Source of the DNA: Thamnidium elegans
Lineage: Eukaryota; Mucoromycota; Mucoromycetes; Mucorales; Mucoraceae
Assembly (NCBI GenBank): GCA_025201345.1
Contig: JAIXMG010000001.1
Coordinates: 1,674,001 to 1,738,000, forward strand
Length of the DNA stretch: 64,000 bases
Direction: 5' to 3'
Under the pieces are notes generated by a model. That model had not been told where the DNA came from. It made no database searches and was given only the letters and a program-made list of their open reading frames with translations. Shown in pieces: positions 12,640 through 24,400 of the stretch (its first letter is position 1; each line of letters begins with the position of its first letter). The position numbers and the translations under genes were made by a program.

Positions 12640-13501
12640 ATTATAGCATTAAATGATTTGGCGTTTAGAGTGACTACAAACGCTATGAAGATCACTGATG
12701 AGTACATCATTACAGACATCGCCAATCCTATTAGATAACTTTTCTTCACTCATAAGCCGATCACGCTTCATTTTCCCTTTAACTATTGCCTAAAATTGTT
12801 CAATGGGGTTCAATTCAGGTGAATAAGGAGGTAGATACATGACTTTGTGGCCTTTACTTTCAATTTTCCGTAACCTCGGCTTGGATTTATGAATATAAGC
12901 ATTATCCATAACGGTGTAGCTTCCCTTAAAAGTTTCATCGAGATCCACTACACTAAGAAGCTCGTTCATAAGCTTGATAAAATGAGCAGTAGGCGTACCT
13001 TTTGGTGTTGACTTATTATCGGCAGGATCGTCGTCAACTTCTGGATCCTCTGTGCTAATCTCGGTTGCAGTTCTTTTTTTTTCTGAATATAACAGGGGGT
13101 CATTACCAAGTAGCTCGTTATGCTCGGTTGTAAATGAGCTTTTCGGACCACTGTTTTGTCCAGACTTTTTATATACAACCCCTTCTGTCCCTTCGGTAAT
13201 ACTTCCACCATCTTAACGCAGTGCTGTAATTAATATTTAAGTCCGTTGCAACCTTGGCCACCAGTTCCACGCTCTTGAGGATTTTCGAGCATACGGTCTA
13301 TAAACGTTTCTCTGGTGAAGTCGCCGTAATTGTTGTATAACTTCGCTGATGACTTTAACTTACCAGGTTTCGATTGCTTTTTAACTGAGAACCATTCAAC
13401 CTTGGGGGGGGGGGACGCTTAACGCTCAAGTAAGTTTGTCGACTAGTTATTGTTTCAAGAACTATGTTGGGATCAACGACATGTGTTAAAACATCCTCCA
13501 T
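12640..13501 (-). pseudogene. Broken Tc1/mariner DD34E transposase (copy A)
   Basis: Read leftward from the ATG at 13501: MEDVL start, helix-turn-helix (ALRWWKYYRR-like), SFTTEHNELL, then a jump to the DDE C-terminal half with VMDNAYIHKS (second catalytic Asp) and YSPELNPIEQF (catalytic Glu). Thirty-four residues separate Asp and Glu, the DD34E spacing of Tc1-like elements. The block that should hold the first catalytic Asp is absent, an internal deletion shared with copy B. In addition there are frameshifts, including one near the A tract at about 13080, and the Trp codon after EQF is a stop. It cannot encode an active transposase. Confidence 0.8.
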
Positions 13502-13615
13502 CGGATCGCAATCTTTCTCTCCATTAAAGTTTTTTTTCTGTCCATCTTTATGAAAAGAAAAAAAAAGTATTCATCATTGTTATTTTTTATTAGGAAGAGA
13601 GAGGGACAAAAACAG

Positions 13616-14317
13616 GCGCCAATTTTAGTTAGTTTCGACAATTGATTTAACAAAAACAATTTTAAGCTCATGACATTTATTTTGAGAAAACGCCAAATTC
13701 CATCTGTTTGACTGTACAAGATATAAAAGAATATATTCGAGTAATACAATACTACTTCTAGGGGGAGAACCAGACTTCTAGTTTTCAATTACAGTTTTGT
13801 TGACACTCATATGTTAGTAACACAGCAGTTTAACACAAAAAAAAGATATATGGATATGGTTTATAGCTACAGTACTACTCTCTTACAATAATATAAAACT
13901 AGGTGGTAAGATAAAGATTAAGAGTGAACGAGATATATATATATATAGATAGAAGGACTATTTTATCAAATCTTGTGTTCTAATAGATGTTCTAAGTAAT
14001 TTATTTTTAATTTGGCGATTATTTCTGAACTCAATCTCGGTAAAGTCATATGTAATGGTTTGTCAAGTAATAAAGATTTATGTATATCACGTCGCCAGCA
14101 TGAATACATATAAAAACAAAGTCTGCTATTATTATTATTCTGAATTCAAAAGACCTTATATAATATAATTACCGAAAACTATAACCACGGTTACATTATA
14201 TTATGTACAACACACACATGTACACTAAGGGTAAAGTGGAAATATAAATTATTATCTCATCTATATTTTATTACTTCTTTTCCCTTCTATTATTTTTCTT
14301 TCTCGTCGAGAAAAAAA
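13616..14317. other. Gap between repeat copy A and the methyltransferase array
   Basis: About 700 bp with no recognisable gene. A short AT dinucleotide run lies near 13935-13945, and a pyrimidine-rich stretch (14262-14310) precedes the MT1 ATG. Presumably it holds the MT1 promoter. Confidence 0.5.
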
Positions 14318-15725
14318 ATGTCGTTTCTAGCTGCTCTAAAAAATATTTTTTCTAAAAAAAAGTCCCCTAAGGGCAAAAAAGCTACTAGTAGTTTAATGAG
14401 TAGTTCTCATATAAAAGTAAAAGCAATTGTTACGAGTCCTACGAACTCTTCGAGACAGGGGTACAAGTTTAAGTATGAGGAAGGAAGAAGATATCATGCA
14501 GACGAAGACGTTTCTTATATCTTACCTAATGATGACGATGGTATATAAGAACTACAAAAAAAAAAAAACTCCAAATATTTCAGCGTGATATGAACTAATC
14601 ATACTCTTCGTATTATTTAGAGGCCGATCGTGTACATCAACAACATTGGATTCTTAAATATGCCCTGCAATGGTAAAATACGCCAAGATCCACTTAGAAT
14701 TAAAACTCACCAAAATAATATGTAGTAATTACCACGCTCCCGTTACCAAAATGCTGGAAGATGGTATAGTCGTATTAGACTCCGGTTGTGGACCAGCAAC
14801 GTGGACTTTTGAAATGGGCGAAACGTATCCTCGATCTGCTTTTCACGGTGTTGATGCGTCTTGTGTTTTCCCCGAAGATATCAAGCCTGCTAATGTTGAG
14901 CTTGTAATTGGAAATATCGCCAAACATATTCCGTATCCAGATAACACCTTTGACTACATCCACCAAAGATTACTTTTTCTGGGGTTAACACACGACGATT
15001 GGGAAAACGTAAACACACTTTAACTTTTTATTACTTTTTTATTTATTTATTTTACTACAAGTAGTATAATTAACCAATAGTAATATTTTTATAGACGCTT
15101 AAAGAACTTTTGCGTATTTTGAAGCCTGGTGGATACCTAGAATTAGTAGAGGTAACCCTGGAATATATAATTAACCGAGAATTATTCTAGTCTTACACGT
15201 TTTTCTATTACATATTACAGCCTGATTTACAAGAATTGCACAACGTAGGACCATTATTGAGCAAATTACAGGGAACATGTAAGAAAATTATTTAATATGT
15301 ATATTTTACGATGTATCTAATATATTTGCCATAGTATCCGATATTTTAATCTCTAAGGGTATGCCAACAAAGGTTCATGATCAGTTTGAGGAGCTTTTAG
15401 ATAAGGCAGGTTTTGAAAACTATGTTATGAAAATGACACCACTAAAGTTGAACCATACCAATAAGGCCGGCGATTTACTATGGTACATATTCCCATGTTT
15501 TACTTTGTACGTCTTACTAACTATAAGCTTTTTTTGTATTCGCCTTTTAGGGAGGATTACTCTCACGGATGTATCAACATAAGATCTGTATTAGCTAAAA
15601 GCAATACTGATTGGGAAAGCCCTGAAGTTTTTGCGGCCTTTTTAGAAGCAAGCGGGAATGAAGCTAAAAAATACAAGACTTGTATTAACTATTATGCCTG
15701 TTATGCGCAAAAGCCGCTTGAGTAG
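14318..15725 (+). CDS. LaeA-like SAM-dependent methyltransferase, array member MT1
   Basis: A class I methyltransferase; the substrate is unknown. Seven exons close in frame to 331 aa: 14318..14540, 14621..14672, 14726..15008, 15095..15151, 15221..15278, 15335..15482, 15551..15725. Motif I is VLDSGCGPATW, the acidic SAM-ribose residue lies in GVDAS, and post-motif features are FDYIHQRLL and ILKPGGYLE. These are in the order seen in the LaeA/trans-aconitate methyltransferase-like family. The second Gly of the usual GxGxG loop is replaced (GPAT), as in MT6. The N-terminus (residues 1-50) is an added low-complexity basic segment, MSFLAALKNIFSKKK, followed by the array's shared GRRYHADE...DDDG block. 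It is the leftmost gene of the array and is most like MT6 at the far end. Confidence 0.9.
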
Positions 15726-16315
15726 ATTTTTGTTTCCTCTTTTTTTTTCTTTTCTTTTTTTCGTATGTCTTCTTTTAACATAACCGATACAGAAAATTTC
15801 TAAGATACCTATTTTATATGACCAATTCAATACACTCTCACATACTATTTCCTCCACTTATTTTTCGTTAAATTTTATAATAAAAATAGACAAACTTTAA
15901 TCAATTTTTAATCAAAAGAAATTTTCTAAAAGACGTTCACTTAGGAATCAAAATCAAGTAACATAAAAGAATACGAAGAACGTCGATTAGAGGACAACGC
16001 ATAATCCTTGGTTACTCTAAGGAACTTTGCAGTTTTCTCAAACAGCGGCACGTTCGTTTTACATTCTTTTAAACTAAGTTGTTGCAAATAAATTCTAATA
16101 ATAAAATTTAGAATTAGTACAAGGTTATATATTGTAGCACCATGAATATATTGAAAAAAAATATACGTTACATCGCACAACTGTAGCCTATGGTTAAGAT
16201 AAAACTTATATTTAAACTACGAGCTTTTTTTTGTTGTTGCTTACTATAACTTCGTTTAGACTTTAGGTTTCTTTCTTTTCTCTTTTCATTAACCTTTTAA
16301 ATTAATACTAATATA
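15726..16315. other. MT1-MT2 intergenic region
   Basis: 590 bp of AT-rich sequence with no convincing coding region. The MT1 3' UTR is at the left and a T/C-rich leader lies before the MT2 ATG. Confidence 0.5.
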
Positions 16316-17547
16316 ATGGATAACCAAACTTCTTATATAATAGGTACTGACGATCATAGTGAATTGAAGACCTATAGCGGAAGAAAGTATCATGACAACG
16401 AGAAGGTTGCTTATCTTCTTCCCGAAGATTCTGACGGTAGGTTATACAATATATATTTATATAAATATATATGCTAAAATATTTTATAGAGTCTAGTCGT
16501 CTTAATAAGCAACATTTAGTCCTTCGTTATTTCCTTCAAAAGTAAATATATTTAATTGGTTTCCTATTTGTATTTACTAAGCTTATGTATTTTAGAAACT
16601 TTATTGCTCCTATTGATAAACAATTAGAAGAAGGAATTACAGTGTTAGATTCTGGCTGCGGACCTGCTTCTTGGCTTTTTGATATGGCCAAGGATTATCC
16701 TAAGTCTAAGTTCCATGGTGTCGATATCACCAATACTTTCCCTGAAGAAGCGAAGCTTGAAAACTGTGAGTTTGTTCTTGGTAACATTGGTGAGCGTATT
16801 CCTTTCCCAGATAATACTTTTGATTACGTGCATCAAAGACTCCTTCTTCTCGGTTTAACCAAAGAAATGTGGGAAAAAGTAAATATTATAGAAATATAAA
16901 AGTAAGCATCATTTTACTAAGAATTTTTTTTTAGAACATCAAAGAGTTATTCCGTGTCTTAAAGCCTGGAGGATGTATCGAAATTAAAGAGGTACGTGTG
17001 TTACTAAAGATAAATGGAATTTTATGTAACTTTTTTTCTTTCAATAATTGTGTCAGCCTGATTTGAGAGATTTATGCAACATGGGCCCATTGTTAAATTC
17101 ACTTCAAGGAACTTGTAAGCAGCGAGCTATTTCGTTTTTTTTTAAAAAAAAAATTATTAATGTAAGATAGTGTCTAGTATGTTGGCCTCTCGTGGTATGC
17201 CTCTCAAGATTTCTGTCGAATTAGAAGGTCGTCTTACAGACGCCGGATTTGAAAATATTGATCATTCCATTCTCAACTTGAATTTAAACCACAATGGTAG
17301 AGTCGGTGATATGCTTTGGTAAGTTCTTTACTTTATCTTAAATCGTATCCATACATATTAACTCGAATTTAGGGATGATTACTACCACGGTTGTATGAAT
17401 ATCAGACCTGTAATGGCTATTACTAACCCTGCTTACGAAGATTTAGAAGCTTATAAGGTATTCCTTAATGAATGTAGCGCTGAAGCTGCCGAATTAAAGA
17501 CTGATATCCAATGGCACACTTGTATTGCCAAAAAGCCTCTCAACTAA
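16316..17547 (+). CDS. LaeA-like SAM-dependent methyltransferase, array member MT2
   Basis: Seven exons give 297 aa: 16316..16436, 16490..16541, 16596..16878, 16935..16991, 17057..17114, 17171..17318, 17373..17547. Exons 2-7 have exactly the same lengths and phases as in MT1. Motif I is VLDSGCGPASW, then GVDIT, FDYVHQRLLLLGL and LKPGGCIE. Exon 1 is short (no basic extension) and ends with the shared block GRKYHDNEKVAYLLPEDSDG. Exon 2 holds RLNKQHLVLRY, the conserved R-L-x-x-Q-H helix. Likely a soluble enzyme; its substrate cannot be told from sequence. Codon use here is richer in C/T-ending codons than in MT1. Confidence 0.9.
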
Positions 17548-19268
17548 ATAGCAAAGCGCTTTTTAATGATACTTATGTAATTTTTAATACCTACTTTGAT
17601 TTTATTTGAAATAAAATCCACGATAATTTAATGTTTAACAGTTTATACTCAATTTCCAAAAATGTCGGGTCTTCTTTTTTTTAAACAATCAGACCATTCT
17701 TTCCTTATTTTATTGGTATGATACAAGCTCAAAATCTTGTGTTTTATTCTTTAAATGGATTAGCTCAAACTTACTATTTACATAGTTGGTGTTACAACTT
17801 CCAGTGACACTTTATTGAAGTTCTGAGTTGCCAAAGAAAACTATTCCACAAATTCGGTAGTTGAAAAATACAACGGCAGAATAATTTTTCATTTGCCTCC
17901 AGCATAAATCATTCATTACACATACATTTTAAAAAAAATTGCAGAAGGTTAGAAATCTGTATTGCGCGACCAAGTTAATAAAACATTAGACTAATAAAAA
18001 TTGAGGTAATAAAAGCTGATATTGAAAGCCATAAAAATGCTAAGATGCTAAAAGTAGCCTATAGAAGACTTACTCTAATCAATTCCAGCACCTTATTACC
18101 ATTAGTTCTATGATTTCAGGTAAGCAAAATAAGGGATACGATTATTAAATACTCTATATTTAGCCAAAAAATATATAATAATATATAATTGGTTCGTGTT
18201 TATTTAAGTTTAAACAACAGTCGCTCTTAACGTAGTCTATGTTCAGACGGTTTTTCAGGTACAGTGCGGCTGGTGTATTTTGTCGATTAGCAAAAAATAA
18301 ATGTCGTTTCAATCAGGGGAATGCAGTGCAAACATCCGCAAATCATTTTTTTCAAACCGACAAAATCCACAGGTGTATCTGGGCGTTTTTAGTTTGCTTT
18401 AATTATGACGAGAACCAATCTGTGGGACCAACTCTCTTCACGACGGCTTGAGCAATACAAAAACCGCTCGATCGCTGACTATATGAGTACCTTCTGTCTT
18501 AATCGCAATGCTATTAAATGTGTTATCCGGATATTTAAGACACCATTGTAACTCCTGATATGTCTCTGATATTACTCTAAAAAATAATATTAGGACTTTT
18601 ACTTACTGGATTTTTGAGGAAGACGGTTTGTTTATTATTCGTCATTGGGATCAATCGAGAGGTGATAATTTTTTTTTGCCAACAGCCGACAATTGCCTTT
18701 TTTTGTAACTGGCAGTATTATTTTTCGTGAACCATGGTATTCCTCTAATATGAGATTTACTATCGGGTTTGCTAAGAAATAAGTAAATTTGAACAGGGTA
18801 CACGCCCATAGGAGTCATTGCCTTACATCGTTAAATCACACACGGAGGAATGATAATCCTAAAAATAAATGAAATTCATTGGGGTATAAAAAAAAAGACC
18901 TATAGCTTCCCCCAAGCTTCTTCATTAAGAACAGTTTGTGCATCTTTGTTTACAAATAAACCTGCAAGAAAAACCTCTGGGTGTGTACGATGGCTGTAAT
19001 ATGACATTTACTATCGGGTTTGTTAAGAAATAAGTAAGTTTGAGCAGGGTAGTATAGATTGCTGCAGATACTACATACCTATTTTTAACTTGCATAAATC
19101 TTAATACATGTTATTTCTTTAAGAAAACACGATATTCATGCTGATTAAAGTGACGATAAATAGCAAACTACATGTCAGTTGATTTTGGCTTTATATCATA
19201 CTATATTAAAGGTAATTCCTTTCTTTTTTTTTTTCTTTTTTCTTTATCATATAGTATTCTCAACTAAA
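17548..19268. other. MT2-MT3 spacer with coding relic and a ~50-bp direct repeat
   Basis: A 1.7-kb spacer. Between about 18240 and 18600 the composition is less AT-rich and short reading frames exist on both strands (for example minus strand CLKYPDNTFNSIAIKTEG, plus strand LSSRRLEQYKNRSIADYM), suggesting a decayed gene or element that I do not recognise. A motif of about 50 bp containing TTTACTATCGGGTTTG occurs at about 18747-18800 and again at about 19003-19050. The rest shows nothing recognisable. Confidence 0.45.
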
Positions 19269-20523
19269 ATGCAAATTCAAGATACTAATGAAAAACACAC
19301 ACAAGTTTTGGAAAATGGACGAATGTACTACGCTAATGAGAAGATCGCTTACATTCTTCCACACGATATAGATGGTAAGTAACCCTCTCCCAGATAAATT
19401 TAAAGCTTACACATAGAAAAAAAATAGAGTGTGTCCGTCTTGAAAAGCAACATTATGGTCTTAAATATTATTTTCAGGGGTAAAAACGAATACAATATAG
19501 AGTAAACATATGGGTGCATTATTTGATATCCTTTTTTCTGTAAACATTTGTAGTAACTTTAATGCACCAGTTAAAAAACAGTTGGAAGAAGGTATTACTG
19601 TTTTAGACGCTGGCTGTGGTCCTGGCTATTGGACTCTTGATATGGCCAAAGATTACCCTAACTCTAAATTTCGAGGTGTCGATGTGTCAGACTTCTTCCC
19701 CAAAAAATATAAGCCTGATAACTGCGAATTTGTTATTGGAAATATTACCGAAACACTTCCTTACGAAGATGACACATTTGATTATATTCACCAGAGAATG
19801 CTTCTTCTCGGATTAACCAGTTCGAGCTGGGATAAGGTGAGCCTATTTAAGTTTTTAACTTTAGTAAGACAAGTTTTCTGACGCGTTAACTATTGTGTCA
19901 TAGTGTCTTAAAGAGCTACTCCGCGTATTAAAACCTGGAGGGTATATTGAAATCATTGATGTTAGTATCTATATATATATTGTATGTATCTTTTTCTAAA
20001 TATTTATTTTAGACTGATTACAAAAATGTAATAAATGCTGGCCCTTTGATAGAGAGAATGCATAACATTCGTAAGTATGTTCATTCTATCGATAGTCAGC
20101 TTTTCTAAAAAAAAAAAAAAAAAAAAAAAATACAGTTTCCGAGATGTTGGAATCTCGCGATATACCTGCTGATATTCCTCTACAGTTGGAGGAGCGTATA
20201 CTCAGAACAGGCTATGTCAATTTAGTAGAAACGCGTTCATTTTTACCTCTAAATCATGGAGGTGAAGCCGGTAAACTAATGTGGTATGTGATAAAAACTG
20301 CATTTAATATAATCAGTGAATTCATATTATCTTAATCAATAGGCAGGATTACTATCATGGATATTTGAATGTTAGACCTCTTATGATCAAAGACAATCCG
20401 GAATGGAATGACCCTCAAACATACGACCTTTTTATTCAAAAATGTGCTATCGAAGCAAATTCTAACAAAACTAGTCTTAATTGGCACATTTTTTGCGCTC
20501 AAAAAACTCTCAGTAGTATCTGA
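19269..20523 (+). CDS. LaeA-like SAM-dependent methyltransferase, array member MT3
   Basis: Seven exons give 294 aa: 19269..19374, 19428..19479, 19554..19836, 19904..19960, 20013..20070, 20136..20283, 20343..20523. Motif I is VLDAGCGPGYW with a normal GxG loop, followed by GVDVS, FDYIHQRMLLLGL and LKPGGYIE. Exon 1 begins MQIQDTNEKHTQVLENG and ends in the shared YILPHDIDG block. Exon 7 is six bases longer than in the siblings (ends LSSI). The exon-4 product ends in D rather than the usual E, and the fourth intron has a GTTAGT donor. The long A tract before exon 6 (about 20107-20130) lies in an intron. A pseudogene relic follows. Confidence 0.9.
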
Positions 20524-20942
20524 TAATACTGTCAGTGTCAATTTGGGCATACATACACTACATGTATTAGTATCTTATACAAAACAAAAATAAAATCTTA
20601 TATAAAATTAATAAGCGATGCAATGTAAGTTTAAAGGGATAATATTCTAAAATAAAATAAAAGAAAATTACGGCGGTTATCCGGTACAAGATGACAGTAT
20701 CTAAAAACAAATTAAAACCGAAGTATATGTTTTCTTCTTTTTATAAACTGAAGCAAGTTTCACAACCATAACAAAGATCGTTTCCTAGCCCAAAAAAATA
20801 ATGCAAGCCATCATGACAATAAAAAAACTGATTATTTATATAGTCTCGATGGTATAAAGCAATGCGCCTGTATAGATGAGCGACACGCTATTTTAAAATT
20901 TATTTCTAGTTACTCATTTCTCGCGCTAAGTCAATTTACTGA

Positions 20943-20979
<37 letters not shown>
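20524..20979. other. MT3 downstream spacer with a long T tract
   Basis: About 450 bp with no gene. A run of more than 30 T ends near 20979, immediately before the relic exon 3 of the next pseudogene. This position matches the T tracts that precede exon 3 in MT4 and MT5. Confidence 0.5.
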
Positions 20980-20983
<4 letters not shown>

Positions 20984-21617
20984 CTCCCAAAAACAATTAG
21001 AAGATTTATATTCTGGCGAAATAAACTATTTATGAGCTCTTCTGATGCACATCTTTTCGAATCGCTTACGTCACATATTAAAATTCAGAGGATATATCAA
21101 ACTGTTTGAGTTTACTACCGTAAACATACGAAAACGAAAAGGTGCACCTTCCCTTCATGATATGATTCGTAAAACCAAAAAATACTTACATAGTGTACAT
21201 CCTTCAGTGAAGTAAACACACGATGTCAATACTTATTTTCGCTCGTCGACATTTATATTCTGTAGGTTCATTCTTTAAATTTTCACGGTGTACCAATATG
21301 TTAAAATCTCGTGGTATACCTGCCAATATATCATTGTACTTTAAAGAGCCAGGTTGCAATATTTCTGTCAACTAATTTCGTAGATATATATATATAAATA
21401 TTCAGGAAAAAAAAATGTATATATTGCGTACTCTCACCATTTTACCTAATATTCAGGACTAGTATTATCTACATCATGTATTTTTAAATAATAGACTTCG
21501 TCTTACAACCCGAATAAATTTAGAATGGGATTTTTCGGAAGGGTACAAGTTCTATATACAGAAATGATACAAGTACAAGGAAACCAGTTTAATTGGCATA
21601 ATTTTTGTGTCTCATGA
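20980..21617 (+). pseudogene. Methyltransferase pseudogene psi-a between MT3 and MT4
   Basis: Degenerate pieces line up in order with the array genes. The start of exon 3 (AAP..., then a frame change in KKQLEEGI) is at about 20980. An exon-4 relic (LK.RGYIK) lies at about 21075-21100 and exon-5-like sequence follows. An exon-6 relic (MLKSRGIPAN) lies at about 21297-21345 and an exon-7 relic at about 21456-21617, ending TSLNWHNFCVS. Most of the motif I core is missing and there are several frameshifts, so no product is expected. Exons 1 and 2 were not recognised. Confidence 0.75.
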
Positions 21618-21927
21618 TTATTGTTACGCCGCGCAACCCTTCTGAAATTTTTCAGTGTCAGTCTAGGTACACATTATAAATACAGTGTCACCTTAAAACA
21701 GCTCAAATAAACCTAATATAAACTTACTAAGCGCGACAGCTTAAATTTGTAGGAGAATGTATTAAATATATAACTGAGACCTAGCGAGGGAGAGATACTT
21801 TTAAGCTAAAACACCGCAGATAGGGTGATTACAAAAATCAACATGAGAGTATTTAAAAACCTAAGTTCAACTTGGTGTATTTATTTCTTCTTTTCCGATT
21901 TACTTAACTAATATCAGTTTTATAAAA

Positions 21928-22193
21928 ATGAGCACTGAAGATAACAAAGAACATATCCAAATCTTGGAAAATGGCAGAGAATATTATGACAACGAAAATA
22001 TTGCTTATCTTCTTCCACATGATATTGATGGTAAGTAACACCCTTCGAAAAAGAATTAAAATACGGCCTTAATCTTACAATGATACAATAGAGTGCGGTC
22101 GTTTAGAGAAGCAACATCGTGTTTTTAAATACATTTTCCAAAAGTAAGAAGTAAACGTGTGTCGTGATTGTCTATCTTTTTCTTAACCCGTCC

Positions 22194-22236
<43 letters not shown>

Positions 22237-23196
22237 ATTTCTGGGCTCCTGTAAGAACACAATTGGAAGAAGGTATCACTGTCTTGGACTCAGGATGTGG
22301 ACCGGGGTCTTGGACTCTTGATATGGCCAAGGACTTTCCTAACTCCAAGTTCCATGGTGTCGATATCTCAAACTTCTTTCCTGATGAAACTAAACCTAAT
22401 AACTGTGAGTTTATTATTGGCAACCTTACTGAAACTCTTCCTTTTGAAGACAACACATTCGACTATGTCCACCAGCGATTACTTATTCTTGGTTTAACCA
22501 ATAGCGGATGGGAGAAGGTAAATTGCATCATTTATCTAAATGCTGATGCCGTATTGATCATATTCCTTTCATTAGTGTCTTTCAGAATTACTTCGTGTAT
22601 TGAAACCTGGAGGATATATCGAGATTCTCGAGGTTAGTGCTACAGTTAAAAAAAAATGTGTGTATCATATTTTAACAAACTTTGACTAGCCGAATGTCAA
22701 AAATTTGCACAATGGTGGTCCATTATTGGAACAGGTTCATATCGCATGTAAGTAGCTTTTTTATGTATTAAATAATGTTTACATATATATATTCATACTA
22801 ACAATTTTCAGTGGCAGAAATGATGGAATCTCGTGATATACCCATTACTATTGCAACAGAGCTTAAAAACAGAGTTACAGAGACTGGTTTTGTCAATGCA
22901 GTAGAAACGCTTGACTTTTTACCTTTAAACCATGGCGGTAGAGGTGGTGAATTAATCTGGTAAATATCATATATGTAAAAAGTTTAAACTTGGAGTTATT
23001 CATATTATTTTTTTAAACAAGGGGCGATTACTATCATGTATATATGAATATTAGACCTATGATGACAAAGTCTAATCCTGAATGGGATAATTTGGAAGCA
23101 TATGAAACTTTCTTGGGAAATTGTGCCAGCGAAGCAAATACCAAAGAAACTAGTCTTGGATGGCATATTATTTGCGCTCAAAAGCCTTTTAATTAG
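21928..23196 (+). CDS. LaeA-like SAM-dependent methyltransferase, array member MT4
   Basis: Seven exons give 291 aa: 21928..22030, 22092..22143, 22235..22517, 22576..22632, 22690..22747, 22812..22959, 23022..23196. It shows VLDSGCGPGSW, GVDIS, FDYVHQRLLILGL and LKPGGYIE. It is nearly identical to MT5, including introns and flanks, so the two arose by a recent tandem duplication. Intron 2 ends in a run of 38 T (22195-22232) directly before the AG. A difference from MT5 is YHVYMNIRP instead of YHGYMNIRP, a Gly to Val change at a position that is Gly in most array members with this motif. Exon 4 uses the first AG (CATTAG), not the TTTCAG ten bases later, to stay in frame. Confidence 0.9.
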
Positions 23197-23394
23197 ATAC
23201 TAGAGTATCTTAATTTATAATAAAATCACCTCTGTTTAATATTCCAAAAGCTTCTGATTTGATGTATTGTTGTAGTACAGGGTAAAAAAGTACGATTTCT
23301 AATTTAGCTCTATGAATATTCGCAACTTGTAGAAAGTGTTCATCCGTATTGTAATCTGGATATCTTAAAATAAAACTGATAGAAGCTTTTTTGC

Positions 23395-23770
23395 TCCCGT
23401 TCAAAATCAGTCGGATATCATTAATATATTCTGGCAGAGGTTGTGTTTCCTGGACTCGTGGTACGCTAAGAAAACCTTCCAAGTTTCATGGTGACAGTAC
23501 CTATAACAAATCCAAGTTTGTTTAGTGCGAATTTTTTACTGGTCATGTCACTAACTTTTTCCTTACCAAAATATTACGTTCGACACCATGTCTGTCAAAT
23601 ATTACTTATTCTCAGTTGTGCCAGTAAAAACTGGGATTGGCATAAATACTCGAATATCAGACTTCTTATGATCGAAACTGATTCAGAATAGGATTATCTG
23701 GAAAGACGCAACTTCCATACTGTAATAAGCACAATGGGACAATCTTTAATTGTCATGATTTCTATGTTTA
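23395..23770 (+). pseudogene. Methyltransferase pseudogene psi-b between MT4 and MT5
   Basis: A short relic retains a damaged exon 3 (GGCAGAGGTTGTG matching GCG, then KFHG and CEF) running to about 23600. It then jumps directly to a damaged exon 7 (SNIRLLMIETDSE), ending with sequence like the TSLNWH terminus. The interior exons are deleted. Its tail and downstream sequence resemble those of psi-a, so psi-b+MT5 and psi-a+MT4 look like two copies of one duplicated block of about 2.15 kb. Confidence 0.7.
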
Positions 23771-24078
23771 ACGATATTATTGTCACCATGATAATACACT
23801 GTGCAACCTTTCTGGAAATTTTCAGTGTCAGTTTATGTACACACTTTATAGTGTTACCTTAACTCAAAATAAAGCTATATATAAACTTACTAAATATTGT
23901 AATTTGAAGGAGAACGTATTAAATGTATCGTTGGAACCTATCGCAGGTGATGGATACCTTTAAACTAAAACACCGCAAGTATGACGGTTACATAGTGCAA
24001 AATGCCAATATTTAAAAAAATAATGTTCAGCCTAGTCTTCTTTTCTGGTTTTTCTTAACTAGTACTAACTTTATAAAA

Positions 24079-24344
24079 ATGAGCACTCAAGATAGCAAAG
24101 AACATATCCAAACCTTGGAAAATGGCAGAGAGTATTATGGCAACGAAAAGATTGCTTATCTTCTTCCACATGATATTGATGGTAAGTAACACCCTTCGAA
24201 AAAGAATTAAAATACGGCCTTAATCTTACAATGATACAATAGAATGTGGCCGTTTAGAGAAACAACACAGCGCCTTTAGATACATTTTTCAAAAGTAAGA
24301 AGTAAACGTGTGTCGTGGTTGTCTATCTTTTTCTTAACCCGTCC

Positions 24345-24400
<56 letters not shown>

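Larger units (their letters stand above)
7564..13615. mobile_element. Composite ~5.6-kb repeat unit, copy A (permuted, with 450-bp end duplication)
   Basis: The whole interval is closely similar to 52855-58590, but in a different register. Sequence 7564-10720 matches 55520-58590, and 10318-13170 matches 52862-55510. The first ~450 bp (7564-8017) recur at the right end (13167-13615) with scattered differences, so copy A is one full unit plus an overlap. Inside are an N-terminal transposase piece (minus, 7564-7902), a decayed foldback (8655-8890), an 18-bp minisatellite (about 9064-9130), an F-box/LRR-like coding remnant (about 10730-10880), a CCHC zinc-knuckle ORF (12220-12465) and a broken Tc1/mariner transposase (minus, about 12640-13501). 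No intact gene remains. The boundaries are where similarity between copies stops, read by eye to within about 10 bp. Confidence 0.85.

Noticed and set aside
7564..13615. LTR retrotransposon with ~450-bp LTRs (copy A)
   Set aside because: The duplicated ends differ from those of copy B and contain transposase coding sequence. No TG...CA ends, primer-binding site or reverse transcriptase were seen; circular permutation fits better.
22172..22456. Polylysine-containing minus-strand frames opposite MT4 and MT5 exon 3
   Set aside because: They are antisense of the long T tract plus exon 3; the plus-strand methyltransferase reading is clearly the gene.
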